DNA from: Microbacterium sp. LWO12-1.2
Lineage (GTDB): Bacteria > Actinomycetota > Actinomycetes > Actinomycetales > Microbacteriaceae
DNA: 64,000 nt
Assembly: GCF_040675875.1 (NCBI RefSeq)
Contig: NZ_JBEGII010000001.1
Span: 1,178,001-1,242,000 of the forward strand
Direction: 5' to 3'
Part shown: in pieces, positions 16,100-24,467 of the stretch
Numbering within the stretch: the first letter of the stretch is position 1
How the letters are laid out: each line of letters starts with the position of its first letter
The notes under the pieces: model-generated
What the model was told of the DNA's origin: nothing
Databases searched by the model: none
What the model saw: the letters and a program-made list of their open reading frames with translations, nothing else
Translations under genes and position numbers: made by a program

Positions 16100-17605
16100 A
16101 TGCGTGAGAACTCCCCGTCCAGCGAGCCGATCGCGATGATCCGTGCCGTGCGCATCGGCGGCCCCGGCCGCGAGTTCCTCCTCGACGATGAACCTGTCGA
16201 CATCCAGATCGCGGAGGGGCACATCGTCGACATCGCGCCGACTGGCACTCTCCGACCGCAGGGGGAGGTGCTCGACGCGGACGGCACGTGGGCGGTGCCT
16301 GGGTTGTGGGACAACCACGTCCACACCGTGCAATGGGCACTGGCGGCAGAGCGCGAGCCGCTCGGCCTGGTCGTATCTGCCGCGGAGGCCGCACGCCGGA
16401 TGACGCATGTCGCGCCGCTGGCGGACGGTCGTCGGGTGGGCAGCGGCTACCGTGACGCCCTGTGGAGCGACGCACCCGATCTGTTTACCCTGGACGCCGC
16501 GACCGGTGACGTGCCGACGTACCTGATCAATGCCGACGTGCACAGCGTGTGGCTGAACTCTGCCGCGCTTCGACGCGAGGGATTCCACAGCGTCGACGGG
16601 ATTCTTCGCGAGGAAGACGCCTTCGAGATCTCGCGGCGTCTGAACGCCGTGGATCCCGCTCACAGCGATCGTGCGGTGCAGCAGGCGGGAGAGCAGGCAG
16701 CTTCCCGCGGTGTCACCGGACTCGTCGACTTCGACATGGCCTGGAACGCGGAGGCGTGGCCGCGCCGCATCGCAGCCGGCTTCGCCGCACATCGCGTGGA
16801 GTTCGCGGTGTACCCGTTCGATCTGGACAGGGCGATTGCCGCGGGCCTGCGCACCGGAGAACTGCTCGAACCGGAGGGCGACCCGTCCGCGAGGGGCGGA
16901 CTCGTGCGGGTCGGGCCCCTCAAGATCATCTCCGACGGATCGCTCGGGACGCGCACCGCGGCCTGCTCGCACGCCTACCCGGGAGACCCGGCGAACTTCG
17001 GCGTGCTGAACGTCCCGCGCGATGCCCTGATCGAGGCACTTGTCACGGCGACCGGCGCGGGACTGAGCGTGGCCGTGCATGCGATCGGCGACAGAGCGAC
17101 CACCTCTGCTCTCGACGCTTTCACCGTGAGCGGCGCAACCGGCACGATCGAACATGCTCAGCTCGTGCGTCACGCCGATCTCGCCCGATTCGCGCGGCTC
17201 GGCGTGAGCGCCAGTGTGCAGCCGCAGCATGCGCTCGACGACCGCGACCTCGTCGAGCGGCACTGGGCCGAGCAGACAGCGATCGGGTACCCGCTCGCCT
17301 CACTCCTCGCTGCCGGAGCCGAGGTGCGGTTCGGATCGGATGCGCCGGTCGCAGAGCTCGATCCCTGGCGTGCGATTGCGGCAGCGGTGTCTCGGACGGA
17401 CGATGAGCGCGAGCCATGGCATCCGGAGGAGCGCGTGAGCGTCGACCAGGCGCTGCAGGCAAGTGTGCGGTCATCTATCCGGCCGGGTGAGCCTGCAGAC
17501 ATCGTGCTGTGCGGCCTGAACCCGCAGACATCGACGGGGTCGGAGCTGCGCGGGATGCCGGTCATGGCGACTGTTCTGGCAGGCCGAGTCACCCACACCG
17601 CCTGA
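16100..17605 (+). CDS. amidohydrolase, YtcJ-like
   Basis: 501 residues from ATG 16100. A metal-dependent amidohydrolase: a short beta-sandwich (VRIGGPGREFLLDDEPVDIQI) leads to VPGLWDNHVHT (metal-binding HxH), with KIISDGSLGTRTAAC, AVHAIGDRAT, EHAQ and RFGSDAPVAELDPW supplying further metal and catalytic residues. Substrate is unknown. Start is uncertain: GTG 16058 overlaps the glycosylase stop (GTGA), and ATG 16136 is also possible. ATG 16100 is chosen for the upstream GAGG. It ends before a hairpin at 17618. Confidence 0.88.
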   Translation: MRENSPSSEPIAMIRAVRIGGPGREFLLDDEPVDIQIAEGHIVDIAPTGTLRPQGEVLDADGTWAVPGLWDNHVHTVQWALAAEREPLGLVVSAAEAARRMTHVAPLADGRRVGSGYRDALWSDAPDLFTLDAATGDVPTYLINADVHSVWLNSAALRREGFHSVDGILREEDAFEISRRLNAVDPAHSDRAVQQAGEQAASRGVTGLVDFDMAWNAEAWPRRIAAGFAAHRVEFAVYPFDLDRAIAAGLRTGELLEPEGDPSARGGLVRVGPLKIISDGSLGTRTAACSHAYPGDPANFGVLNVPRDALIEALVTATGAGLSVAVHAIGDRATTSALDAFTVSGATGTIEHAQLVRHADLARFARLGVSASVQPQHALDDRDLVERHWAEQTAIGYPLASLLAAGAEVRFGSDAPVAELDPWRAIAAAVSRTDDEREPWHPEERVSVDQALQASVRSSIRPGEPADIVLCGLNPQTSTGSELRGMPVMATVLAGRVTHTA

Positions 17606-17617
17606 GGAGACGCGGAA

Positions 17618-17647
17618 GGGGGCATCAGGACGTATCCCGATGCCCCC
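17618..17647. terminator. bidirectional hairpin between amidohydrolase and dps
   Basis: A 9-bp GC-rich stem (17618-17626 with 17639-17647) that can extend inward by three pairs, placed between two convergent genes. There is no clear T-run in either direction. Confidence 0.55.
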
Positions 17648-17668
17648 CCCCTTCGATGCCGCGAGGTC

Positions 17669-18154
17669 TTACGCAGCGATGTGCGAAACGAGGAACCAGC
17701 GGTCCTTCTCGAGGCCGCGCATGATCTCGATCGCGACGTCCTGGCTCGTGAGGTCGACCTCGTCCAGACCGTCGATCGCGGCCTTGACGTCGACCAGGAT
17801 CGCGTCGATGTCGGCGATGACGGCGCGCACGAGCTCGTCCGACTGCGTGAAGCCTGCGGGCACTGCGCTGGTGCCGGCCTTCTCGGCGACGGTGCTCAGT
17901 CGCGCGTCGATCGGGAGGCCGAGAGCGACGATGCGCTCCGCAGCCGTGTCGGCGAAGTCACCAGCATGGGCGACGATCGTGTCGAGCAGCTCGTGGACGC
18001 CGATGAAGTTCGCGCCGCGGACGTGCCAGTGGGCCTGCTTGCCGTTGACGGTGAGTGCTTCGAGACCCAGAACGACCGGAGAGAGGAACTGCGCTGCGGC
18101 AGCCGCCACGGTCGGGTCGCTGGCGGTGGTGGAAACGGTCTGTGCCTTGCTCAT
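17669..18154 (-). CDS. dps: DNA-protection/ferritin-like protein Dps
   Basis: 161 residues. A Dps dodecamer subunit that oxidises and stores iron using H2O2 and shields DNA in stress or stationary phase. The ferroxidase region KQAHWHVRGANFIGVHELLDTIVAHAGDFADTAAERI has the expected His, Asp and Glu ligands. The N-terminus is short, MSKAQTVSTTASD, with a single Lys, and the C-terminus lacks a basic tail, so direct DNA binding may be weak. GGAGGAG lies 7 nt before the ATG. The gene is monocistronic and divergent from the gene at 18295. Confidence 0.94.
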   Translation of the reverse strand: MSKAQTVSTTASDPTVAAAAAQFLSPVVLGLEALTVNGKQAHWHVRGANFIGVHELLDTIVAHAGDFADTAAERIVALGLPIDARLSTVAEKAGTSAVPAGFTQSDELVRAVIADIDAILVDVKAAIDGLDEVDLTSQDVAIEIMRGLEKDRWFLVSHIAA

Positions 18155-18282
18155 CTTGTGCTCCTCCGTGGTGCCTTCTCTTACCTGATGAAGACAACGC
18201 TACTCAGGCTCAGACATTCCGCAAGCAAGCTGAGGCTCCACTTACACGCGCGGAATCCCGCGGTTTTCCGGCGATGTGAGGA

Positions 18283-18288
18283 TAGTCT
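18283..18288 (+). promoter_or_regulatory. -10 box, leaderless start at 18295
   Basis: TAGTCT ends 6 nt before ATG 18295. Confidence 0.5.
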
Positions 18289-18294
18289 CGCCTC

Positions 18295-18831
18295 ATGACC
18301 ATCGCAGCAGGCGCGTCCGTCCTCGCCCTCCCCGATCGCACCCCGTCCATCGCCGATGACGCCTTCGTCGCCGAGGGCGCGCGTGTCGTCGGCGACGTGA
18401 CCCTGTCTCCGGGGGTCAGCGTCTGGTACAACGCCGTGCTGCGCGCGGATTCGGCGCCGATCGTGATCGGTCGTGACAGCAACGTGCAGGACAACGTCTC
18501 GCTGCACGTCGATGATGGCCACCCGGTCGTGGTCGGTGCGAAGGTGTCGATCGGTCACAACGCGGTGGTTCACGGGTGCACGATCGGCGACGGCTCATTG
18601 GTCGGTATGGGCGCCGTCATCCTCAGCGGCGCCGTGATCGGAGACGGGTGCCTCATCGCCGGGGGAGCAGTCGTCCTCGGCGGCACTGAGGTACCCGACG
18701 GTTCGTTGGTCGCCGGCGTGCCCGCAAAGGTTCGCCGTGCGCTCAGCGACGAGGAGCGGGCGGGCCTCGTCGCCAATGCCGACATCTACCTGACGCACCT
18801 GCAGACGCACAGCGCTGCGACGCCAGCCTGA
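18295..18831 (+). CDS. gamma-carbonic-anhydrase-like hexapeptide-repeat protein
   Basis: 178 residues forming a left-handed parallel beta-helix, visible as repeated hexapeptides such as SVWYNAVLRAD, VSIGHNAVVHGCTIG and VGMGAVILSGAVIGDG. The three zinc-ligand histidines of gamma-class anhydrases are present (H71, H88, H93). It is expected to be a trimer. Whether it hydrates CO2 or is an inactive YrdA/PaaY-type relative cannot be settled here. The start is leaderless. The gene ends 30 bp before tRNA-Met. Confidence 0.9.
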   Translation: MTIAAGASVLALPDRTPSIADDAFVAEGARVVGDVTLSPGVSVWYNAVLRADSAPIVIGRDSNVQDNVSLHVDDGHPVVVGAKVSIGHNAVVHGCTIGDGSLVGMGAVILSGAVIGDGCLIAGGAVVLGGTEVPDGSLVAGVPAKVRRALSDEERAGLVANADIYLTHLQTHSAATPA

Positions 18832-18861
18832 TGCGCGTCCACCGATAAGCTGGGTGCACAC

Positions 18862-18935
18862 GGGGCGGTGGCCAAGCTGGTCAAGGCAGCGGGCTCATAA
18901 CCCGACGATCGTGGGTTCAAGTCCCACCCGCCCCA
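18862..18935 (+). tRNA. tRNA-Met (CAT)
   Basis: A 74-nt cloverleaf with acceptor GGGGCGG/CCGCCCC, anticodon loop CTCATAA (anticodon CAT), T arm GTGGG-TTCAAGT-CCCAC, discriminator A, no encoded CCA. The G1-C72 pair argues against an initiator tRNA, although the anticodon stem does have three stacked G-C pairs. A tRNA-Ile with a lysidine-modified CAT anticodon cannot be fully excluded by eye. Confidence 0.88.
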
Positions 18936-19178
18936 CTCATCCTCCCTCTGTAGCCGCGTGAGCATGCGGACTGTCGGAGATTCCTCAAGAGGCCTGTGTG
19001 GCTCATGGTCGCAGCAGCGGCGACTCGCCGATCATGCATTCGCCCCGTCGCCCCGTGCAGGCGGAACCAACGGATGGCGTGGCTGCGGGGCGCTCATGGT
19101 GGAATGGAGGGGTGTCCGCCGCGATATCGGCATCAGCATCCAACGCGGGCGGAGGCCGGCCGGGCGACGAGGAAGACG

Positions 19179-19607
19179 ATGACTGAACATAGCAAGGCGC
19201 ACCCACCGGGGCTCTTCGGCCACATCGCGGGTGTCGAGGTCGCACTCCTGACCATCGCGCGCGCCGGCACCTTCGGCGCCCCCGACGACTATGTCACTGC
19301 TCGCCGAGCGGATGTGCCCGCCGGGACCACCGAGCTGTCGGTCGACCGTCCGGACGTGGTCGACGTGATCCGTGTGCCGATGTCGGAGGTGGAGCAGCTT
19401 TCCCGATGGACGTGGACAGTGCGGCTCGATGGCGGTGAGTACGAGGCGCGTCAGATGCGCGATGGTCAGGTGCTCATCGGAACGTTTGACAGCCGGTTCG
19501 TCTGGGGTGACGGGTGGGACGGGAATGTCCGTGACGGCTGGCAGCGCTGGATCGATGCGGAGGGGCTCGACGTGACCCCGACGCGCCATGGGGTCGTCGC
19601 GACATGA
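19179..19607 (+). CDS. small protein of unknown function
   Basis: 142 residues from ATG 19179, with GAGG 6-7 nt upstream. The sequence has no membrane helix or signal peptide. Trp- and Asp-rich strands (RFVWGDGWDGNVRDGWQRWIDAEGL) suggest a small globular domain. I do not recognise the family. The stop overlaps the start of the YihY-family gene (ATGA), so the two form an operon. The 243 bp between tRNA-Met and this gene hold no other open frame that looks coding; TGGAAT near 19108 could be its -10. Confidence 0.65.
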   Translation: MTEHSKAHPPGLFGHIAGVEVALLTIARAGTFGAPDDYVTARRADVPAGTTELSVDRPDVVDVIRVPMSEVEQLSRWTWTVRLDGGEYEARQMRDGQVLIGTFDSRFVWGDGWDGNVRDGWQRWIDAEGLDVTPTRHGVVAT

Positions 19608-20623
19608 GTGAAGCCACCACCGAGGACGAGCCGTCACCGAACGACCTCGACGCTCGATCATGGAGGTTCGTCGCGCGTAGCGTGCTCCGCAAGTTCGGTG
19701 CAGACGGCACGGGCGACATCGCCGCCGGTCTCACCTTCCACGCCTTGCTCGCCTTGATCCCCGCAATCATGGTCATCGTGTCGGTCGTGAGTCTCCTCGG
19801 GAAGGAGTCTGAAACCGTGGGGCTCGTGCTCGAGGTCGCCCGAACGGTGGCCTCGCCGGAGGTCGCGGAAGGCCTGGCATCGCTCGTGGATGCGCTGGCC
19901 GACTCCTCGATCGCCGGGCTGGCACTGGCGACAGGTCTCGCGCTCATGATCTGGGCGGGTGCTCGCTACATCGCCGTGCTGGGACGCGGTATGAACCGGA
20001 TCTACGGTGTGGACGAGGGGCGGCCCGGCTGGGCGTTGAAGCTGATGCAGCTCGGTGTCAGCGTCGTCCTGTTCGCGACGATCTGGGCGGCTGTGGCTGT
20101 GCTGACGCTCACTGAGCCGGTGGCATCGGCGATCGGGGATGCGCTCTCGCTGGGGGATTCGGTTCTCATCGGATGGCAGATCATCCGCTGGCCTCTCCTT
20201 GCGGCACTCGTCGTCGCGGCGGTCGCCTTCGTCTACGACCGGGCGCCGAACGTGAAGCATCCGAAGTTCCGGTGGGTCAGTCTCGGCGCGGGTACGGCGA
20301 TCCTCGTGCTCCTCATCGCCACGGCGCTCTTCAGCTTCTATGTCTCGACCATCGTGGACTACGACCGCGTCTACGGTCCGCTCGCCGGCGCGATCATCTT
20401 CCTGCTCTGGCTGTGGATCGCGAACCTGGCGCTGGTGCTGGGGGTCGAGTTCGATGCCGGAGTGGAGCGAGCGCGCGAGCTGCGCGCGGGAGAGCCCGCC
20501 GAGTACCGTGTGCAGTTGCCGTTGCGTGACACGACCCAGGTGGAGGCGAAGCAGCAGCGGGCAACGGACGAGGTCCGCGAGGCCAGGGAGATCCGTCGTC
20601 ACTCGGACGACACCTCCAGCTGA
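19604..20623 (+). CDS. YihY/BrkB-family inner membrane protein
   Basis: 339 residues with about six membrane helices, starting at LTFHALLALIPAIMVIVSVVSLLG (about residues 44-68). Diagnostic blocks: LALATGLALMIWAGARYIAVLGRGMNRIYGV, and VDYDRVYGPLAGAIIFLLWLWIANLALVLGVEFDAGVE. The N- and C-termini are charged and cytoplasmic. The family was once called ribonuclease BN or virulence factor BrkB, but its function is unsettled. Translationally coupled to the gene at 19179. Confidence 0.9.
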   Translation: MSEATTEDEPSPNDLDARSWRFVARSVLRKFGADGTGDIAAGLTFHALLALIPAIMVIVSVVSLLGKESETVGLVLEVARTVASPEVAEGLASLVDALADSSIAGLALATGLALMIWAGARYIAVLGRGMNRIYGVDEGRPGWALKLMQLGVSVVLFATIWAAVAVLTLTEPVASAIGDALSLGDSVLIGWQIIRWPLLAALVVAAVAFVYDRAPNVKHPKFRWVSLGAGTAILVLLIATALFSFYVSTIVDYDRVYGPLAGAIIFLLWLWIANLALVLGVEFDAGVERARELRAGEPAEYRVQLPLRDTTQVEAKQQRATDEVREAREIRRHSDDTSS

Positions 20624-20863
20624 CGGACAGGAACAGTCCCTCCGTTCATCCCCAAGTACGGCGCGACAGAACTGCTTGTCGGCGAAGCATCGCCGTCATC
20701 CCTGTCACCGCAAGGATTTCGACGGCGCAACGAAGGCGTAGCGTCCGCGCTCTTCCAGCGGTGGGTGCACGCTCGGTAGCGTCTATCCGACATATCGAGT
20801 CATTCTGACGAGCGCGTAACCCGGCGCGTGAGTTGCTGAAGGCTCCGGAGGGGGTCGTCCGAC

Positions 20864-22150
20864 ATGATCGAGCGCATCGAGACTGCTGAGGTAAGTCGCC
20901 GCAGTATGATCCGAGCAGCCGCCTGGTCGCTCCCGGTGATTGCTCTCGCGGTCGCCACTCCCGCGGCGGCGGCATCCATTCCTGGCGACCTCGAGCTGGC
21001 GTTCGGTGCGACGTCCTACACGGGCGCGGGCTGCGCGACCCTGGCATCCGTCGCGATCACCGTCACCCGCGGGGGACTGTCGGCGGCAGGGGTTCCTGTG
21101 ACGGTCACGCTGCCCGACGGACTCACCTGGACGGATGGCACCGCGAGCGCGCGCGTCCTCACCAGCAGTGGAACCGGCGAAGTCGTTCTCACGGCGCTGC
21201 AGGCACCCGCCAACACGGGGATCTACACGGTGAGCGCCAGCGCCGAGTCGATCATCACCACGGCCAGGGTCACGATCACCGGGGCAGTGGGCACCCCCAC
21301 CGCCTGGCAGAACTATCGACTGACGAGCCTCGATCGCAACACGACGTTCGCGAATGTACCGTCCTCGGCGACGCCGTTGGGGAACAACTACTTCTTCGCC
21401 GACAACACGTTGTACTGGGGGAACGATCGCAACGTCGGAGGGCTCGTGGTCGCCACCGGTGTCGCAGAGGCCATCGCGTTCCACGGGAACGACGGTGACT
21501 ACGCCTCCGCCTACGTGGGCGGTCGATGGGTCAGCTACGCGGGCAACTCGGTGAGCGCGACTTACGCGTCAGTACCCTCATCCGCGACGGCGCTCGAGAA
21601 CAACTACTTCCTCGACGGAACCACCCTCTGGTTCAAGAACACCGTCGTGTCGACGTCCGTGGTGAACGCGCGCGGCTGGCACGGCGGGAACACCGACTAT
21701 GCCGACGTCCTCATCGGCAGCACCTGGGCGACGTACGCAGGGACCGGCGTCTACGAGACGTACTCCGCGGTTCCTGCCGCGGCGACCCCGATCGGCAACA
21801 AATACTTCCTGAACGGCACCACGCTGTGGTTCAAGAACAGCATCGTGACGACGAACGCCCAATCAGCGATCGGCTTCCGAAGCCCCAACAACGACTACGC
21901 CGACGTGCTGCTCGGAAGCACCTGGGTGACCTACCGGGAGGGTGGAGGCGTCGCGGAGACCTATGCCTCCGTGCCCGCCACGGCGAAGCCCCTGCGCAAC
22001 CACTACTTCCTGAACGGGATGACGCTCTACTACAAGAACACCGTCGTCTCCTCGAATGTCGGCTCGGCGGCCGGCTACTACGGCGGAGACACGCCGCAGA
22101 GCCATGCGGACTTCGTGAACTTCCGGGATTCGGGGCTATGCACTGTCTGA
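20864..22150 (+). CDS. Tat-exported protein with four ~66-residue repeats
   Basis: 428 residues. VSRRSMIRAAAWSL (residues 10-23) is a twin-arginine signal, followed by a hydrophobic stretch and an AxA cleavage site near residue 36-38. Residues ~40-142 look like one Ig-like beta domain. Four tandem repeats follow (about 161-232, 233-298, 299-365, 366-428), each with VPxxAxxLxNxYFxxxxTLWFKNxxV then a DYADVxxGSTWxTY turn. The protein ends GLCTV with no cell-wall sorting signal or C-terminal anchor, so it is probably secreted. The role is unknown; the repeats resemble short beta-rich surface modules. The ATG has GGAGGGGG about 11 nt upstream. The 240-bp gap before it shows no other gene. Confidence 0.78.
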   Translation: MIERIETAEVSRRSMIRAAAWSLPVIALAVATPAAAASIPGDLELAFGATSYTGAGCATLASVAITVTRGGLSAAGVPVTVTLPDGLTWTDGTASARVLTSSGTGEVVLTALQAPANTGIYTVSASAESIITTARVTITGAVGTPTAWQNYRLTSLDRNTTFANVPSSATPLGNNYFFADNTLYWGNDRNVGGLVVATGVAEAIAFHGNDGDYASAYVGGRWVSYAGNSVSATYASVPSSATALENNYFLDGTTLWFKNTVVSTSVVNARGWHGGNTDYADVLIGSTWATYAGTGVYETYSAVPAAATPIGNKYFLNGTTLWFKNSIVTTNAQSAIGFRSPNNDYADVLLGSTWVTYREGGGVAETYASVPATAKPLRNHYFLNGMTLYYKNTVVSSNVGSAAGYYGGDTPQSHADFVNFRDSGLCTV

Positions 22151-22166
22151 CGGGTTTGAAGGGCCG

Positions 22167-22886
22167 TCACTGAAGAGCGTGCGGTCGTACGGGCCACGTG
22201 CCGTCGAGTGTCTCCTCCGGCTCGAGGCGTCCGACGCTGATGAAGTACTCGGTGAGACTCTCCGCCTGGGATCGAGCCCAGCCGACCTGGCGGGTGTGCA
22301 GTTCTGTGAGCGACTGCGGAAGCACGAACTGCCGAGCGAGCGCCTGAGCCACGCGTCCGGCTGCGATCGCATCGGCGGAGGCCTCGTGTGCGCCTTCGAG
22401 CGGCACCGCATAGTGCGCCGCGACGACCTCGAGTGTGCGCTTGCCCTTGCGGTAGCGGTCGTAGGCCTTGTCGATCACGAGCGGATCGATGATCGGCGAG
22501 GGGTCGGTCAGAGGTTCGATTCCGTGACGCACCGCCTCGTGGGCGAGCAAGGAGAAATCATAGGACGCGTTGTATGCCACGACCGGTACTCCTTGGGCGA
22601 GGAGGGAGCGGAGTGCACCGGTCACCTCGGCGACGACCTCCGCGGCCGGCCGGCCGTGCGCGCGGGCGTGGGTGGTCGTGATGCCGTGGACTGCGGTCGC
22701 ACCTTCTGGGATGGCGATGCCGGGATCGGCGAGCCAGGAGCGAGCCGCCACCTGTCGTCCGTTCGCATCGAGAACCCCGACGTGCGCGGTGACGATCCGA
22801 TCCGCGGTGACGTCGACACCGGTGGTCTCGAGGTCGAACACGCCGACGCGGGTGAGCCAGGCGGGGAGGTCTGGTGCAGGCGCCAT
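22167..22886 (-). CDS. DEDDh 3'-5' exonuclease (DnaQ-like)
   Basis: 239 residues from ATG 22886. VFDLETTGVD supplies D18 and E20; VAYNASYDFSLL and the C-terminal GAHEASADAIAAG (His and Asp) complete the DEDDh site. It is a stand-alone proofreading-type exonuclease, as in DNA polymerase III epsilon, with a ~50-residue C-terminal helix pair. A longer frame from 22955 exists but runs across the divergent gene's promoter, and the shorter start fits the fold. TACCGT lies a few nt before the ATG. Confidence 0.88.
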   Translation of the reverse strand: MAPAPDLPAWLTRVGVFDLETTGVDVTADRIVTAHVGVLDANGRQVAARSWLADPGIAIPEGATAVHGITTTHARAHGRPAAEVVAEVTGALRSLLAQGVPVVAYNASYDFSLLAHEAVRHGIEPLTDPSPIIDPLVIDKAYDRYRKGKRTLEVVAAHYAVPLEGAHEASADAIAAGRVAQALARQFVLPQSLTELHTRQVGWARSQAESLTEYFISVGRLEPEETLDGTWPVRPHALQ

Positions 22887-22941
22887 GCCTTCACGGTAGG
22901 ACGAGCCGCCGACATCCAGCGGAAGGCACACGGCGACTCCG

Positions 22942-22947
22942 TAGACT
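22942..22947 (+). promoter_or_regulatory. -10 box, leaderless start at 22954
   Basis: TAGACT ends 6 nt before ATG 22954. Confidence 0.55.
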
Positions 22948-22953
22948 CGATGC

Positions 22954-23853
22954 ATGACCGTGCCTTCCCCCTACGCTGACCGCCTGAGCCGTCTGCCCGT
23001 TCAGCGGCACGAGGTCGAGGTGTCAGGGGGTGTGACTGCCTACTGGGTCTATGGTCCGCAGGACGCGGAGACCACCGTGATCGCGGTGCACGGCTTCCGA
23101 GGTGAGCATCATGGGCTCGAACCGGTGCTCGCTTTCCTCCCCGAAGCACGCGTGATCGCGCCAGACCTGCCCGGATTCGGTGAAACCTCACCTCTGCCCG
23201 GCCAGTCGCATGATCTCGATGCCTATGCCGAGTGGCTGACGGAGTTCGCAGGGACGGTCGCCCCCGGGGCGGTCATCCTGGGTCACTCCTTCGGCTCCAT
23301 CGTCACGGCTGCGGCCGTCGCCGGGGGGCTGGAAACGCCACGACTGATCCTGATGAACCCGATCGGCGCCCCGGCGCTGGAAGGCCCCAAGGGGCTGATG
23401 ACGCGGCTCGCCGTGCTCTACTACGCGCTCGGTGCGCGTCTCCCCGAACGACTCGGCACCGCGCTGCTGCGCAATCGGGTGATCGTGCGCGTCATGAGCA
23501 TCACCATGGCGAAGACCAAGGATCCGGCGCTGCGCCGCTTCATCCACGACCAGCACGACACCTACTTCTCGCGGTTCTCCGACCGTGACGTCCTGCGCGA
23601 CGCGTTCGTGGCGAGCGTGTCGCACGATGTGAGGGAGTTCGCCTCGGAGATCGACGTCCCCACGCTGCTCGTCGCCGCGGAGCGGGACGACATCACCCCG
23701 ATCGAGGCGGAGCGCACCCTCGCGAAGCGGTTCTCCGATGCATCGCTCGTCGAGATCGCTCACGTGGGTCACCTGATCCACTACGAGACCCCCGCGGAGG
23801 CCGCCGGGGCGATCCGTCGATTCCTCAGGATTCCCGTCGCGCGAGGCCGATGA
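22954..23853 (+). CDS. alpha/beta hydrolase
   Basis: 299 residues. VIAVHGFRGEHHGLEPVL is the oxyanion-hole loop, GHSFGS carries nucleophile S112, ERDDITP the acidic residue and HVGHLIHYETP the catalytic His. The cap is helical (about residues 140-215). The start is leaderless (TAGACT box). It is probably an esterase or lipase; the substrate is unknown. Its 3' end overlaps the convergent Lrp regulator by 29 bp. Confidence 0.88.
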   Translation: MTVPSPYADRLSRLPVQRHEVEVSGGVTAYWVYGPQDAETTVIAVHGFRGEHHGLEPVLAFLPEARVIAPDLPGFGETSPLPGQSHDLDAYAEWLTEFAGTVAPGAVILGHSFGSIVTAAAVAGGLETPRLILMNPIGAPALEGPKGLMTRLAVLYYALGARLPERLGTALLRNRVIVRVMSITMAKTKDPALRRFIHDQHDTYFSRFSDRDVLRDAFVASVSHDVREFASEIDVPTLLVAAERDDITPIEAERTLAKRFSDASLVEIAHVGHLIHYETPAEAAGAIRRFLRIPVARGR

Positions 23854-24298
23854 GTCCGGCGACCCGGAACGGGATGACCTCGCCCATCGCGAGCGAGGTC
23901 TCTGTACGCTCGACGCCCTCGATCGAGAGGATCCGCGCGTCCGTGTCGAACAGATGACGGGCGTCGCGGCAGGCCACACGAGCGAGGAGATCGATGGATC
24001 CGCTCAGACCGTGCGCTTGCACGACCTCGGGGATGCGTGCGAGCTCGTTGATGATGCGGGGGAGCTCGGTCTGGCGGACTCCGATGCTGACGAAGGCCTG
24101 CAGCGGGAAGCCGAGAACCTCGGGCGCGAAGGAGCGCTCGTACGAGAGGAAGATACCTGTCTGCTCCAGCCGGGCCATCCGCGCCTGGATCGTGTTGCGC
24201 GAGAGACCGAGATTCTCCGCGAGAGCGACGATCGTGATGCGGGGATCGTCGGCGAGTGCGGCGAGAAGCTCGAGATCGATGCGGTCCAGTCCAGGCAT
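23825..24298 (-). CDS. Lrp/AsnC-family transcriptional regulator (likely of the bkd operon)
   Basis: 157 residues from ATG 24298. The N-terminal winged helix-turn-helix is LDRIDLELLAALADDPRITIVALAENLGLSRNTIQARMARLEQTG; the C-terminal ligand-binding (RAM) domain covers residues ~65-150. The gene diverges from the branched-chain oxoacid dehydrogenase operon across a gap with a 17-bp palindrome. This is the arrangement of BkdR-type regulators that respond to branched-chain amino acids; ligand and target are inferred. Confidence 0.9.
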   Translation of the reverse strand: MPGLDRIDLELLAALADDPRITIVALAENLGLSRNTIQARMARLEQTGIFLSYERSFAPEVLGFPLQAFVSIGVRQTELPRIINELARIPEVVQAHGLSGSIDLLARVACRDARHLFDTDARILSIEGVERTETSLAMGEVIPFRVAGLIGLARRES

Positions 24299-24333
24299 AG
24301 TGCCAAACCTTAGCAGGGGCTGATGTCTCAAAA

Positions 24334-24350
24334 TTGAGCAACATGCTCAA
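24334..24350. promoter_or_regulatory. candidate Lrp/BkdR operator
   Basis: TTGAGCAACATGCTCAA, a perfect inverted repeat of 7-nt arms around ACA, sits 36 bp from the regulator start. Half-site-like TTGAG elements recur at about 24364-24370 and 24391-24396 towards the E1alpha gene, as expected for cooperative Lrp binding. Confidence 0.6.
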
Positions 24351-24467
24351 GCCCACTTCAATTGCTTGAGCGAGGTGTTCAGCAGACGTACGCTCAGACC
24401 ACGCCGGTGATGATGCCGGGTGCAGCGCGCACAGCCCTTCGGGGCCGCTGAGACTTGGAGGACGATG

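Noticed and set aside
18862..18935. Initiator tRNA-fMet
   Set aside because: The anticodon stem has three G-C pairs, but G1-C72 is paired, contrary to the unpaired 1-72 of bacterial initiators.
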